DNA of 64,000 nucleotides from Pacificoceanicola onchidii (GTDB taxonomy: Bacteria; Pseudomonadota; Alphaproteobacteria; Rhodobacterales; Rhodobacteraceae). Under the pieces are notes generated by a model that was given only the letters and a program-made list of their open reading frames with translations, was not told the DNA's origin and ran no database searches. The stretch lies in NCBI RefSeq assembly GCF_004804335.1, contig NZ_SRXY01000007.1, positions 186,001 to 250,000 of the forward strand, read 5' to 3'. Each line of letters begins with the position of its first letter. The first letter of the stretch is position 1. The translations under genes were made by a program, and so were the position numbers. Of this stretch, positions 10,438 to 19,067 are shown one piece after another.

Positions 10438-11466
10438 ATGGCCAAGACCAACCCCGGCCGCTTTTTCGAAGACTATGCCATCGGTCAGACAATTGATCAT
10501 GCCGTCCCGCGCACCGTGTCCGGTGGGGAACGGGCGCTCTACCACGCGCTCTATCCCGCCCGTCACGCGCTCTACTCTTCGGATCAGTTTGCACAGGCCT
10601 CCGGCCTTCCTGCCTCGCCAATCGACGATCTGGCCGCGTTCCACATCGTCTTTGGCAAGACCGTCCCGGATGTCTCGCTCAATGCGGTGGCGAACCTGGG
10701 CTATGCCGAAGGGCGCTGGCTCAAGCCGGTTTACCCCGGCGACACTCTGCGTTCGACCTCCGAAGTTATCGGCCTGAAGCAGAACTCCAATGGCAAGACC
10801 GGCGTTGTGTACGTCCGCACGCGTGGCCTGAACCAGCGTGACGAGACCGTCATGGAATATGTCCGCTGGGTCATGGTGCGCAAATCGAACCTTGATGCGC
10901 CTGCGCCGGACACCGTGCTGCCGGATCTCAAGAAGGTACTGGTGCCCGAAGATCTGACCATCCCCGAGGGACTCGATTTCTCGGGCTATGACTTCACCCT
11001 CGCAGGGGAGCCGCATCGCTGGGGCGACTATGAGATCGGTGAAAAGATTGACCACGTCGACGGTGTCACCATCGAAGAAGCGGAGCACATGATCGCAACG
11101 CGCCTATGGCAGAACACGGCCAAGGTGCACTTTGATCTGACGTTCCGCCCCGAAGGCCGGCTGATCTACGGCGGGCACGTGATCTCCATGGCGCGCGCCT
11201 TGTCCTTCAACGGTTTGGCCAATGCACAGATGATCGTTGGCCTCAACGGGGGTGCGCATGCAAACCCCTGCTTTGCCGGGGATACTGTGAAAGCCTGGAC
11301 AGAGGTTCTGGACAAGGCAGAAACCAGCGCTCCGGGCGTCGGGGCCATTCGCCTGCGCCTTGTTGCGACCAAAGGCGGCGAGGCCTTTACGCTCAAGAAC
11401 GAGGAAGGGCGGTATGACAAGAACGTCCTGCTCGATCTCGATTACTGGGCGCTTATGCCAATGTGA
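10438..11466 (+). CDS. mch: mesaconyl-CoA hydratase (beta-methylmalyl-CoA dehydratase)
   Basis: This 342-residue protein is built from two MaoC/hot-dog domains. Near residue 5 it has G-R-F-F-E-D-Y-A-I-G-Q, and in the second half G-D-Y-E-I-G-E-K-I-D-H. Length and sequence match the Rhodobacter enzyme that interconverts mesaconyl-C1-CoA and beta-methylmalyl-CoA in the ethylmalonyl-CoA pathway. It follows mcl2, NnrU and the DUF1737-type gene without room for a promoter and is followed by a strong terminator. Confidence 0.92.
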   Translation: MAKTNPGRFFEDYAIGQTIDHAVPRTVSGGERALYHALYPARHALYSSDQFAQASGLPASPIDDLAAFHIVFGKTVPDVSLNAVANLGYAEGRWLKPVYPGDTLRSTSEVIGLKQNSNGKTGVVYVRTRGLNQRDETVMEYVRWVMVRKSNLDAPAPDTVLPDLKKVLVPEDLTIPEGLDFSGYDFTLAGEPHRWGDYEIGEKIDHVDGVTIEEAEHMIATRLWQNTAKVHFDLTFRPEGRLIYGGHVISMARALSFNGLANAQMIVGLNGGAHANPCFAGDTVKAWTEVLDKAETSAPGVGAIRLRLVATKGGEAFTLKNEEGRYDKNVLLDLDYWALMPM

Positions 11467-11522
11467 TGCACGGATCTCATGCGAGCGCGGTGCATCGCAG
11501 CGGTTCAGTCAGATCCAATTTG

Positions 11523-11555
11523 CCCCCGTCACGGCTGCCGTGTCGGGGGTTTTTT
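11523..11555 (+). terminator. rho-independent terminator after mch
   Basis: The stem CCCCCGTCACGG / CCGTGTCGGGGG (11523-11549) has a three-base loop and is followed by six T. It ends the mcl2-mch unit. Confidence 0.9.
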
Positions 11556-11744
11556 CGCTCCAAGGTCAGGCAATCAGCATAGTCGGCCAGATTAGGCGTT
11601 TTCCCGTACCCCAAAAATAAACGCCATTCTTACGAGCAGATCGCCTGCTTTCGTCATGTCTTTGTCAAAAATCAATGACTCGTGCCAACCGCTGCTTGTA
11701 GCCTTGAGACGTGGGAGAGATTTGTCTGCTCAAAAGGGGGTACT

Positions 11745-11948
11745 ATGTCACCACTCAGTCTTCCGGCCGCGCCCGCCGATGTGTTGAACATACCGGACCA
11801 TGAAATCGCGACGGTTGTTCGCGATCTGATCGGTCACCGCAAACTGTCGCCCCTCATGCGCCGGATCAACGCGGGTCTGTCCTCAGAAAACCAGACCTTG
11901 CGCCAGCAAAGCCGGACGGCATTGGACCGCCTTGGGTTTCCTGAGTAA
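11745..11948 (+). CDS. small hypothetical protein
   Basis: This 67-residue frame starts at ATG after AAAAGGGGG. It is predicted to be helical and soluble, with the segment H-R-K-L-S-P-L-M-R-R-I-N near the middle and no cysteines. I do not recognise a family. Its position before the sdh promoter and its own good ribosome site make it likely to be real, but only comparison with relatives could settle that. Confidence 0.55.
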   Translation: MSPLSLPAAPADVLNIPDHEIATVVRDLIGHRKLSPLMRRINAGLSSENQTLRQQSRTALDRLGFPE

Positions 11949-12014
11949 AAAAATCAGACTTGGAATCAAGGCGGTTGCCTGCGAATTAGGCTTCTGCCCC
12001 CGGGTTTTGCAATT

Positions 12015-12099
12015 TGTGATCACGCTTTTTGTGCTGTGATCACAAATTAACAGAAAACCGCCAAATTGCGCCAAAAAACCGCGCCTGTTAGCGCTTAGC
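12015..12099. promoter_or_regulatory. paired TGTGATCAC operators plus 14-mer upstream of sdhC
   Basis: TGTGATCACG (12015-12024) and TGTGATCACA (12035-12044) lie 20 bp apart, and TGTTAGCGCTTAGC (12086-12099) follows. The last differs in one base from the 14-mer upstream of sucC. The sdhC start is at 12167. The repeated layout at two TCA operons suggests one common regulator, possibly with a second factor at the 14-mer. Confidence 0.65.
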
Positions 12100-12166
12100 C
12101 CTCGTGACTTGCCCGGCCAAACCGTTAAAACACCCTCGAAGAGAACTCATAAGAGGGAAATCTCGC

Positions 12167-12556
12167 ATGGCCGACGTCAACCGGGGCAATCGCCCGCTCT
12201 CTCCATTCATGATCGGGCAATACTACCGTCCGCAGATGACCTCGATCTCCTCCATCATGGTACGGATCACAGGCATTGCTTCGCTGGGTACGGCATTCTT
12301 GCTGGTCTGGTGGCTGCTGGCAGCAGCAAGCTCGCCTTCGTATTTTGCCGTGATCGACGGGATCCTGCGCAGCTTCATTGGCGATATCATCCTGCTGCTC
12401 TCCACCTGGGCCATCTGGTACCACATGCTCGGCCGTCTGCGTCACGTGATCTGGGACCTTGGTTACTGCGTCGAGGTCGAGATTTCCGAGAAGATGGGGC
12501 TCGGCATGTTTGTCGGCGCCACCGTCCTGACCCTGTTCACCGCACTCGTTGTATAA
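12167..12556 (+). CDS. sdhC: succinate dehydrogenase cytochrome b556 subunit
   Basis: This 129-residue protein has three membrane segments after a short N-terminal tail (N-R-P-L-S-P-F, the usual SdhC start). The family signature H-M-L-G-R-L-R-H-V-I-W-D carries the haem-ligand histidine. The start at 12167 follows AAGAGGGAAA; the longer frame from 12104 lacks this. It anchors the SDH complex in the inner membrane and takes part in ubiquinone reduction. It is the first gene of sdhCDAB, under the paired operators. Confidence 0.95.
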   Translation: MADVNRGNRPLSPFMIGQYYRPQMTSISSIMVRITGIASLGTAFLLVWWLLAAASSPSYFAVIDGILRSFIGDIILLLSTWAIWYHMLGRLRHVIWDLGYCVEVEISEKMGLGMFVGATVLTLFTALVV

Positions 12557-12568
12557 GGAGACCGCGAC

Positions 12569-12940
12569 ATGGCATTCCTGACAGATCGCAAGCGCGCCAT
12601 TGGTCTTGGCTCCGGCCGCAGCGGCACGCACCATCACTGGAAGATGATGATCACCTCCGCCGCTCTGGTTGTGCTGGTCCCTCTCTTCGTCTTCACCTTC
12701 GGCGCAGGCATGGGCGGCACCCATGAAGAGGTTCTGGCCTACTTCTCCCGCCCGTTCCCGGCCATCATCACCGCTCTGACCGCCGCCGTCGCGATCCTGC
12801 ATTTCAAGGCAGAGACCGAGGAGGCGATCGTCGACTACGTGCACGGCGTGACCGGCAAGCTTTTGATCGTGGCGGTCACGGCGTTTTCCTACGTCCTGAT
12901 CGCAGCGGCGCTCTTCGCCCTCGTCAAAATGGCCCTCTGA
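12569..12940 (+). CDS. sdhD: succinate dehydrogenase membrane anchor subunit
   Basis: This 123-residue protein has three membrane segments and the SdhD-like N-terminus [12 protein letters not shown]-x-H-H-W. It is translated from ATG after TAAGGAG, twelve bases after sdhC. Together with SdhC it forms the quinone site. The pattern [13 protein letters not shown] near the start of the third segment is common in alphaproteobacterial SdhD. Confidence 0.94.
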   Translation: MAFLTDRKRAIGLGSGRSGTHHHWKMMITSAALVVLVPLFVFTFGAGMGGTHEEVLAYFSRPFPAIITALTAAVAILHFKAETEEAIVDYVHGVTGKLLIVAVTAFSYVLIAAALFALVKMAL

Positions 12941-12968
12941 TCCCCGCGCGCTGCAAGGAAAAAGAACA

Positions 12969-14774
12969 ATGACAACAGCTTACCAATACGAGACGCATGA
13001 CTATGACGTCGTGGTGGTCGGGGCCGGTGGCGCCGGTCTGCGCGCGACGCTCGGCATGTCGGAGCAAGGTCTCCGCACCGCCTGTGTGACCAAGGTTTTC
13101 CCGACCCGCTCGCACACCGTCGCGGCTCAGGGCGGCATCGCCGCCTCGCTTTCCAACATGGGCCCGGACAGCTGGCAGTGGCATATGTATGACACGGTCA
13201 AAGGCTCCGACTGGCTCGGCGATACCGACGCCATGGAATACCTCGCCCGCTCCGCCCCGGCAGCGGTCTATGAGCTTGAGCACTATGGCGTGCCTTTCTC
13301 CCGCACCGAAGAAGGCAAGATCTACCAGCGTCCTTTCGGCGGCCACACCACCGAATACGGTGAAGGCCCGCCGGTTCAGCGCACCTGCGCCGCGGCTGAC
13401 CGCACCGGCCACGCCATCCTGCACACGCTCTATGGCCAGTCGCTGAAGAACAACGCCGAGTTCTACATCGAGTATTTCGCCATCGATCTTCTGATGGAAG
13501 ACGGCGTCTGCAAAGGCGTTCTGTGCTGGAAACTCGACGACGGCACGTTCCACGTCTTCAACGCGAAGATGGTGGTTCTGGCGACTGGAGGCTATGGCCG
13601 CGCCTACTTCTCCGCGACCTCCGCGCACACCTGCACCGGTGACGGTGGCGGTATGGTAGCCCGCGCTGGTCTTCCGATGCAGGACATGGAGTTCGTTCAG
13701 TTCCACCCGACCGGCATCTACGGCTCCGGCTGCCTGATCACCGAAGGCGCACGCGGCGAGGGTGGTTATCTGACCAACTCCGAAGGCGAGCGTTTCATGG
13801 AACGCTACGCGCCGACCTACAAGGACCTCGCGCCGCGTGACTACGTGTCCCGCTCCATGACCATGGAAATCCGCGAAGGCCGCGGTGTGGGCGACGAGGG
13901 GGATCACATCCACCTGAACCTGTCGCACCTGCCTGCCGAAGCCTTGGCCGAGCGCCTTCCGGGCATCTCCGAATCCGCGAAAATCTTCGCCGGTGTGGAC
14001 GTGACCAAAGAGCCGATCCCGGTTCTGCCGACCGTACACTACAACATGGGCGGCATTCCGACGAACTACTGGGGCGAAGTGCTCAACCCGACGGCAGACG
14101 ATCAGAACGCAGTTGTTCCGGGCCTCATGGCCGTGGGCGAAGCGGGCTGTGCCTCTGTTCACGGTGCCAACCGTCTTGGCTCCAACTCGCTCATCGACCT
14201 TGTGGTCTTTGGCCGCGCCGCCGCGATCCGCGCTGGCAAGGTTGTTGACCCGAGCACCGCAACCCCGGTTGCGCCGAAGTCGGAGATCGACAAGTCGTTT
14301 GACCGCTTCGACGGGCTGCGCAACGCGTCCGGCGCGATCCCGACGGCTGACCTGCGTCTTGAGATGCAGAAGACCATGCAGCGCGATGCTGCCGTCTTCC
14401 GCACCGGCAAGACAATGGCCGAAGGCGTTGAGGCCATGACCGAAATCGCCGGCAAGATGGGCGATCTAAAGGTCACGGACCACAGCCTTGTGTGGAACTC
14501 GGACCTGATGGAAACGCTTGAGCTGACCAACCTCATGCCGAACGCTCTGGCGACAATCGTCGGCGCAGAGGCGCGCAAAGAAAGTCGTGGCGCTCACGCC
14601 CATGAGGACTACAGTGAACGGGATGATAAGAATTGGCGCGTACACACGATTGCTCGCGTCAATGACTCTGCGGTTGACCTCAGCTATCGCCCCGTCATCA
14701 CCGATCCTCTGACCACCGAGGATGAAGGCGGCATCGAACTGAAGAAAATCGCGCCCAAAGCGAGGACCTTCTAA
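12969..14774 (+). CDS. sdhA: succinate dehydrogenase flavoprotein subunit
   Basis: This 601-residue protein has the normal length. The FAD dinucleotide motif [12 protein letters not shown] lies at residues 16-27. [10 protein letters not shown] carries the histidine that binds FAD covalently. The active-site region H-P-T-G-I-Y-G-S-G and the C-terminal R-x-H-x-R-family pattern are present. It oxidises succinate to fumarate on the cytoplasmic side. Its stop overlaps the start of a small secreted-protein gene (TAATG), so that gene is translationally coupled. Confidence 0.97.
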   Translation: MTTAYQYETHDYDVVVVGAGGAGLRATLGMSEQGLRTACVTKVFPTRSHTVAAQGGIAASLSNMGPDSWQWHMYDTVKGSDWLGDTDAMEYLARSAPAAVYELEHYGVPFSRTEEGKIYQRPFGGHTTEYGEGPPVQRTCAAADRTGHAILHTLYGQSLKNNAEFYIEYFAIDLLMEDGVCKGVLCWKLDDGTFHVFNAKMVVLATGGYGRAYFSATSAHTCTGDGGGMVARAGLPMQDMEFVQFHPTGIYGSGCLITEGARGEGGYLTNSEGERFMERYAPTYKDLAPRDYVSRSMTMEIREGRGVGDEGDHIHLNLSHLPAEALAERLPGISESAKIFAGVDVTKEPIPVLPTVHYNMGGIPTNYWGEVLNPTADDQNAVVPGLMAVGEAGCASVHGANRLGSNSLIDLVVFGRAAAIRAGKVVDPSTATPVAPKSEIDKSFDRFDGLRNASGAIPTADLRLEMQKTMQRDAAVFRTGKTMAEGVEAMTEIAGKMGDLKVTDHSLVWNSDLMETLELTNLMPNALATIVGAEARKESRGAHAHEDYSERDDKNWRVHTIARVNDSAVDLSYRPVITDPLTTEDEGGIELKKIAPKARTF

Positions 14775-15154
14775 TGCGCATGCCCCTTATCCTTTCCGCC
14801 ACCATTGCCACTCTTGGCATGTCTTTGCCTGTCGCCGCCCTGGCGGACGACACTTCGGCGGAATCGGAACAGGGGCAACGCGACATCCTGATCGCCTGTA
14901 ACGATCGCCTGTTCGGCGTGCCCCACGGCGGGCAGGAGATCGTCATGGAGACCACCTGGCGCAACAACATGCCCATGGTTCGTGTGATCGAGGGCGGCGC
15001 CCGCTCCGAGCACGAAGCCTTTGAAGTCAACGCTTGTGCGGCGCGTCACCTCGGCCTTGGTGCCGTGACGCGCGGGGCAGGAGGCATGGGCTATGGCGGT
15101 TGCTACCCCGGTGCGCCGAAAATGATCCGAGGCACGACTTATTGCTTCAACTGA
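14774..15154 (+). CDS. small secreted protein between sdhA and sdhB
   Basis: This 126-residue protein has a signal peptide (M-R-M-P-L-I-L-S-A, cleavage near A-L-A-D-D). Four cysteines in the mature part (I-A-C-N-D, N-A-C-A-A, G-G-C-Y-P and Y-C-F-N) are likely paired in the periplasm. Its start codon overlaps the sdhA stop. I recognise no known family. The tight coupling means it is produced with SDH, but the sequence does not show whether it helps assembly. Confidence 0.75.
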   Translation: MRMPLILSATIATLGMSLPVAALADDTSAESEQGQRDILIACNDRLFGVPHGGQEIVMETTWRNNMPMVRVIEGGARSEHEAFEVNACAARHLGLGAVTRGAGGMGYGGCYPGAPKMIRGTTYCFN

Positions 15155-15471
15155 ACGCACATAAGACGGCGCTTTTGATCGGCGTGCTGGCTCTTGGCGC
15201 CTGCGATTCGCAGACCCAGGATCGCATCGCCCGCGAGGCAGCCCGATCCACCGTGACCCGTGTTGTCACCGACCGCTTCCCCGGTGTTCCGGTGGAGCCC
15301 ACGATCAACTGCGTGATCGACAACGCCACGGCCCCTCAGATCCGCGCGCTTGCGCTGGACACCGTGGGCGGCGTGACGGAGTCGAGCATCGAGATTGTCA
15401 CCAATATCGTCTCGAAACCCGAGACCCTGACCTGCCTGGCGGCCGAGGGGCTGCCGGCCCTGCTTCTATAA
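15142..15471 (+). CDS. small lipoprotein between sdhA and sdhB (TTG or CTG start)
   Basis: The frame reads [19 protein letters not shown], a lipoprotein signal with lipobox L-G-A-C. There is no ATG close to it. TTG at 15142 (109 residues) or CTG at 15151, which overlaps the preceding stop, are the likely starts, both coupled to the upstream gene. The mature part has two further cysteines (I-N-C-V-I, L-T-C-L-A). The function is unknown. It ends ten bases before the sdhB start, so it is part of the sdh operon. Confidence 0.65.
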   Translation: MLQLNAHKTALLIGVLALGACDSQTQDRIAREAARSTVTRVVTDRFPGVPVEPTINCVIDNATAPQIRALALDTVGGVTESSIEIVTNIVSKPETLTCLAAEGLPALLL

Positions 15472-15481
15472 GGAGAGCGAG

Positions 15482-16264
15482 ATGGTCCAGTTTACACTCC
15501 CCAAAAACTCTACAATCCGCACCGGCAAAACCTGGCCCAAGCCGGACGGCGCAACAAACGTCCGCAAGTTCCAGATTTACCGCTGGTCCCCGGACGATGG
15601 GGAAAACCCGCGTGTCGACACGTACTTCCTCGACATGGACAAGTGCGGCCCGATGATTCTCGACGCGCTGATCAAGATCAAGAACGAGATTGACCCCACG
15701 CTGACCTTCCGCCGCTCCTGCCGCGAAGGCATCTGTGGCTCGTGCGCGATGAACATCGACGGGATCAACACGCTGGCCTGTATCTATGGTCTCGACGAGA
15801 TCAAGGGCGACGTGGTCAAGGTCTACCCGCTGCCGCACATGCCGGTGGTCAAGGACCTGATCCCCGACCTCACCCACTTCTACGCCCAGCACGCCTCCAT
15901 CATGCCGTGGCTCGAGACGAAAACGAACCGCCCGGCGAAGGAATGGAAGCAGTCCATCGAAGACCGCAAGAAGCTCGATGGCCTCTATGAATGCGTCATG
16001 TGCGCCTCCTGCTCGACATCCTGCCCGTCTTACTGGTGGAATGGTGATCGTTACCTCGGACCGGCCGCGCTGCTGCATGCGTACCGCTGGATCATTGACA
16101 GCCGTGACGAGGCCACCGGCGAGCGCCTTGATGAGCTTGAAGATCCGTTCAAGCTCTACCGCTGCCACACCATCATGAACTGTGCCCGCACCTGCCCGAA
16201 AGGCCTGAACCCGGCCAAGGCGATTGCGGAAATCAAGAAGATGATGGTTGAGCGCGCGGTCTGA
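15482..16264 (+). CDS. sdhB: succinate dehydrogenase iron-sulfur subunit
   Basis: This 260-residue protein carries three iron-sulfur cluster motifs in the usual order. The [2Fe-2S] site is [11 protein letters not shown] with a later cysteine at T-L-A-C. The [4Fe-4S] site is [12 protein letters not shown], and the [3Fe-4S] site is [14 protein letters not shown]. It passes electrons from SdhA to the quinone site. It starts after AAGGAGAGCGAG and is followed by a terminator. Confidence 0.97.
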   Translation: MVQFTLPKNSTIRTGKTWPKPDGATNVRKFQIYRWSPDDGENPRVDTYFLDMDKCGPMILDALIKIKNEIDPTLTFRRSCREGICGSCAMNIDGINTLACIYGLDEIKGDVVKVYPLPHMPVVKDLIPDLTHFYAQHASIMPWLETKTNRPAKEWKQSIEDRKKLDGLYECVMCASCSTSCPSYWWNGDRYLGPAALLHAYRWIIDSRDEATGERLDELEDPFKLYRCHTIMNCARTCPKGLNPAKAIAEIKKMMVERAV

Positions 16265-16289
16265 TCCAAAGACCGGTTCAACCAAGACA

Positions 16290-16325
16290 AAACCCCGGGA
16301 CGTCCAGCGCGCCCCGGGGTTTTTC
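16290..16325 (+). terminator. rho-independent terminator after sdhB
   Basis: AAACCCCGGG (16290-16299) pairs with CCCGGGGTTT (16313-16322), followed by a T-rich tail. It ends sdhCDAB. Confidence 0.9.
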
Positions 16326-16467
16326 TTTTATTTTCCAGAAGGTTGACGCCACGACAATTGCACCCTGCGCAAAACGCGTTTGCAGGAATTGGGGGCTGTC
16401 TCGCCGTGCTTTCGCGCCTATGTCACAGGGCAGGGAGGAGTAGCCAACCCCTTGAAAGGCAACTCCA

Positions 16468-16617
16468 ATGAGTGAACGTGTAACACCTCCGCAAGGTCAA
16501 TCCGCCGCCGCCCGCGCCGCGCTTGAGGCACTGGAACAGGCCTGGGCCTATTTCACACCCGAGACCCGCAAGGAAGCCGACACGCCGGTCTATGAGGACA
16601 TTCCCCTGGCCGCCTGA
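16468..16617 (+). CDS. 49-residue hypothetical protein
   Basis: This short frame, below the length of most gene finders, starts at ATG after GAAAGGC. It is rich in alanine in the first half and acidic in the second, and includes A-L-E-A-L-E-Q-A-W-A-Y-F. It is probably a small helical cytoplasmic protein. A terminator-like hairpin (16629-16658) stands just after the stop, which supports a separate short transcript. Family unknown. Confidence 0.5.
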   Translation: MSERVTPPQGQSAAARAALEALEQAWAYFTPETRKEADTPVYEDIPLAA

Positions 16618-16628
16618 GCCTCTGATGA

Positions 16629-16670
16629 ACCCTGCATCGCAAACCTGTGGTGCAGGGTGCTCTTTCTTTT
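16629..16670 (+). terminator. terminator after the 49-residue ORF
   Basis: ACCCTGCA (16629-16636) pairs with TGCAGGGT (16651-16658), and a T-rich tract follows (TCTTTCTTTTT). Confidence 0.75.
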
Positions 16671-16709
16671 TCTGTTCAGACCCAAGGCCAGTCATTGTAG
16701 GGCTTGGAA

Positions 16710-16907
16710 ATGCTCGTCTTTGTCGGCCTGATCATCGCCTTTGTCCTCGTTGCGGTCTTTTCGAACCGCAAAACACGCCGCTGCCGATGGCGTGAATACC
16801 GTCTGGCACAAGACAGCCGCTGGACATGTGTGGCCTGTGGAGGCGAGATAACCGGACCACGGGGCACACCCCCAAAATCCTGCCTGATGGACGATCAGAA
16901 CAGATGA
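16710..16907 (+). CDS. small single-span membrane protein with C-x-x-C
   Basis: This 65-residue protein has one N-terminal membrane segment (L-V-F-V-G-L-I-I-A-F-V-L-V-A-V-F). A basic stretch follows, then W-T-C-V-A-C-G-G-E-I and a later cysteine, resembling a zinc ribbon half. The ATG at 16710 fits the TAGGGC ribosome site better than the TTG six bases upstream. Seventeen bases separate it from the DUF1989 gene. The function is unknown. Confidence 0.6.
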   Translation: MLVFVGLIIAFVLVAVFSNRKTRRCRWREYRLAQDSRWTCVACGGEITGPRGTPPKSCLMDDQNR

Positions 16908-16923
16908 CGAAGGACAACCAGAC

Positions 16924-17769
16924 ATGAGCCAGCCCCCGAACGACGCGGAGGCCCGCCGACAGATCAAACCGGTGATCTGTTATCCGACGCAGACGCTGCC
17001 GCAACCTGACCTCGGGCTCTACACGGCGGCCCTCTCCACAACACACGTCACACAGACGGTCCTCGCCCCGCCGCGCGATGCCTGCGCCTTTCACGTGCCG
17101 CGCGGCCACTTCTTTCGCATCACTTCCGTCGACGGCCCTCAGGTGGGGGATCTCAATCTGTGGAACGCCAACGATCTGTCCGAACGGTTCTATTCCGGCA
17201 AAACCCGGGCGCTGCACGGTACGCATGTGACAACCGGCGACAGGCTCTGGAGCAGTTTTCCGGCCATGCGCCCCATGGCGACCATCGTCGAGGACACGCT
17301 GGATTGGTACGGCATTGATGAATTCGGCGGCTCCGTGCACGATGTGATCGGCACCCGCTGCGATCCGTATACGAACCATCTTCTCAGCGGCGGGCAATAC
17401 CACAACTGTTGTCATTCAAACCTGACACGGGCGCTCGCCAGCGCCACGGATCTGCCGCTGCAGGATGCCGAGCCACATGTCCACGATGTGCTCAACGTTT
17501 TCATGTGCACCGGGTTCACGCGCGACACGGGGCAGTACTTCATGAAAGCCTCACCGGTTCGCCCCGGAGATCATCTGACGCTGTTCGCCGAGATTGATCT
17601 GCTTGGCGCACTCAGCGCCTGTCCCGGCGGCGATTGCAGCGCGGAGCACAGCTCCGACGTCGCCGCCTGTTACCCTTTGCAGGTCGATGTTCTGGCTCCG
17701 GATCCGGCAACGCTTGCCAATTGGCAAGAGCCCGCGCGCAACGGCTACAACCGCACCCACGGTCTGTAG
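16924..17769 (+). CDS. DUF1989 / urea carboxylase-associated family protein
   Basis: This 281-residue protein is likely soluble. The segment G-D-L-N-L-W-N-A-N-D-L-S-E-R-F-Y and the pattern C-D-P-Y-T-N-H-x6-Y-H-N-C-C-H-S-N are typical of the DUF1989 family, which lies beside urea carboxylase or aminomethyl-transferase genes in many bacteria. Cysteines and histidines there may bind metal. No urea carboxylase gene is in the window, so a link to urea cannot be claimed. Family assignment is fairly sure, function is not. Confidence 0.8.
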   Translation: MSQPPNDAEARRQIKPVICYPTQTLPQPDLGLYTAALSTTHVTQTVLAPPRDACAFHVPRGHFFRITSVDGPQVGDLNLWNANDLSERFYSGKTRALHGTHVTTGDRLWSSFPAMRPMATIVEDTLDWYGIDEFGGSVHDVIGTRCDPYTNHLLSGGQYHNCCHSNLTRALASATDLPLQDAEPHVHDVLNVFMCTGFTRDTGQYFMKASPVRPGDHLTLFAEIDLLGALSACPGGDCSAEHSSDVAACYPLQVDVLAPDPATLANWQEPARNGYNRTHGL

Positions 17770-17807
17770 GGCGGGGCTTTGCCCCGCGCCCCTTTGAGCA
17801 AAAGAAA

Positions 17808-17833
17808 CGCCCGCAGCCGAAATGGCGCGGGCG
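17808..17833 (-). terminator. rho-independent terminator of deoD
   Basis: CGCCCGC (17808-17814) pairs with GCGGGCG (17827-17833). On the minus strand a TTTCTTTT tract follows. A second hairpin, GCGGGGC-ttt-GCCCCGC (17771-17787), directly after the DUF1989 stop may serve the plus strand. Confidence 0.75.
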
Positions 17834-17858
17834 CATCTGATTCAAAAAGGGAACCGGT

Positions 17859-18563
17859 TCAGGCGAAAGCCGCCTCCAGCGCGATTTCCACCATGTCCCC
17901 AAAGGAGCGCTCTCGCTCTTCGGACGGCAGCGCCTCATGCGTCAACAAGTGGTCAGACACGGTCAGAACCGCCAAGGCCCGCACCCCGTATCTTGCCGCG
18001 AGATTGTAAAGCTCCGCCGCTTCCATTTCGACGCCGAGAATGCCGTGCCGTGTCATCTGCTCGTTCAGATCCGGGCGCTCGTCGTAAAACACATCCGATG
18101 AATAAATCCCGCCCACATGGCAGGAAATACCCCGGTTTTGGGCAACATCGGCTGCATTTTTCAAAAGCCCGTAATCCGCACAAGGCGCGAAATTCAACTC
18201 TTTGAATATTCCGCGCGACGGTGTGGAAAGGGATGATGCTGTCATTGCCAGAATGACGTCCCGAATATTGACGCGTTCCTGCATTGCACCGCAGGAGCCA
18301 ATTCGGATCAGCGTTTTTGCGCCATAATCCCGGATCAATTCGTTGGCATAGATCGACAGGCTCGGCATCCCCATGCCCGAACCATGGATCGTCACCCGGT
18401 TCCCCTTATAGGTCCCGGTATAGCCCAACATGCCGCGCACGCGATTGACGCAGGTCGCCTCGTCCAAAAAGGTCTTGGCTGCCCATTCCGCCCGAAGCGG
18501 GTCGCCCGGGAGCAAAACGGTTTCAGCGATTTGACCCGGCTCTGCACCGATATGAACTGTCAT
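17859..18563 (-). CDS. deoD: purine nucleoside phosphorylase, DeoD type
   Basis: This 234-residue protein begins [23 protein letters not shown] holds the phosphate-binding glycine, arginine and aspartate. The middle region shows I-R-I-G-S-C-G-A-M, and the substrate-binding V-E-M-E-A-A-E-L-Y and S-D-H segments are present. It splits purine (deoxy)nucleosides with phosphate and works as a hexamer in the cytoplasm. It lies 12 bases after the H-NS-like gene, so both may share a transcript. Confidence 0.93.
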   Translation of the reverse strand: MTVHIGAEPGQIAETVLLPGDPLRAEWAAKTFLDEATCVNRVRGMLGYTGTYKGNRVTIHGSGMGMPSLSIYANELIRDYGAKTLIRIGSCGAMQERVNIRDVILAMTASSLSTPSRGIFKELNFAPCADYGLLKNAADVAQNRGISCHVGGIYSSDVFYDERPDLNEQMTRHGILGVEMEAAELYNLAARYGVRALAVLTVSDHLLTHEALPSEERERSFGDMVEIALEAAFA

Positions 18564-18575
18564 TCGCGCAGCCGT

Positions 18576-18884
18576 TCAGAGGCTGAGGTCGTCGAGCGAC
18601 GAGCCGTTTTTCAGTGCGTCGATGACCCAATTCGGTTTGCGGCCACGGCCGGTCCAGGTTTGTGACGGATCAGCGGGGTTGGCGTATTTCGGCGCACCTT
18701 TGGAACCTTTGGTACCTGCACCGATGACTTCATCAAGCGAATAGCCGAATTCCTTTGCGGCTTTTTCAGCGGCGCGTTTGGCTTCGGCGCGGCGACGCGC
18801 ATCAACAGATTTCAAAGCTTTTTGCGCGTCCTTGATGAGTGTTTCAAGTTCTTCGCGCGCCATTTTTTCAAGGTCGATCGACAT
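18576..18884 (-). CDS. H-NS family nucleoid protein (HvrA/Spb-like)
   Basis: This 102-residue protein starts at M-S-I-D-L-E-K-M-A. It has an N-terminal basic and acidic coiled-coil half for oligomerisation and a C-terminal half with the H-NS DNA-binding core T-W-T-G-R-G-R-K-P-N-W. In Rhodobacter such proteins (HvrA, Spb) modulate photosynthesis and nitrogen genes. The start is set by family alignment and AGGAAATGGAG upstream. It probably binds AT-rich promoters as a global repressor. deoD follows on the same strand. Confidence 0.88.
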   Translation of the reverse strand: MSIDLEKMAREELETLIKDAQKALKSVDARRRAEAKRAAEKAAKEFGYSLDEVIGAGTKGSKGAPKYANPADPSQTWTGRGRKPNWVIDALKNGSSLDDLSL

Positions 18885-18999
18885 TGTTTTTCTCCATTTC
18901 CTGTTTCGACAAATAAAATTAACCCGGCAATTCACAAGCGTACTTTTGTGTCAGAAGGTTAATAAACTCAAAATAGGCGGAAAGTGACGCTAAAAAGCG

Positions 19000-19032
19000 A
19001 AAGGCGGCTCTCCGTTTGGGAGAGCCGCCTTT
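19000..19032 (-). terminator. terminator of ecm
   Basis: AAAGGCGGCTCTCC (19000-19013) and GGGAGAGCCGCCTTT (19018-19032) form a near-perfect stem with a four-base loop. On the minus strand a T-rich tail follows. Confidence 0.88.
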
Positions 19033-19067
19033 GCGTCAATCGTTTCGCAGTTGTTGCTGCGGATCGG

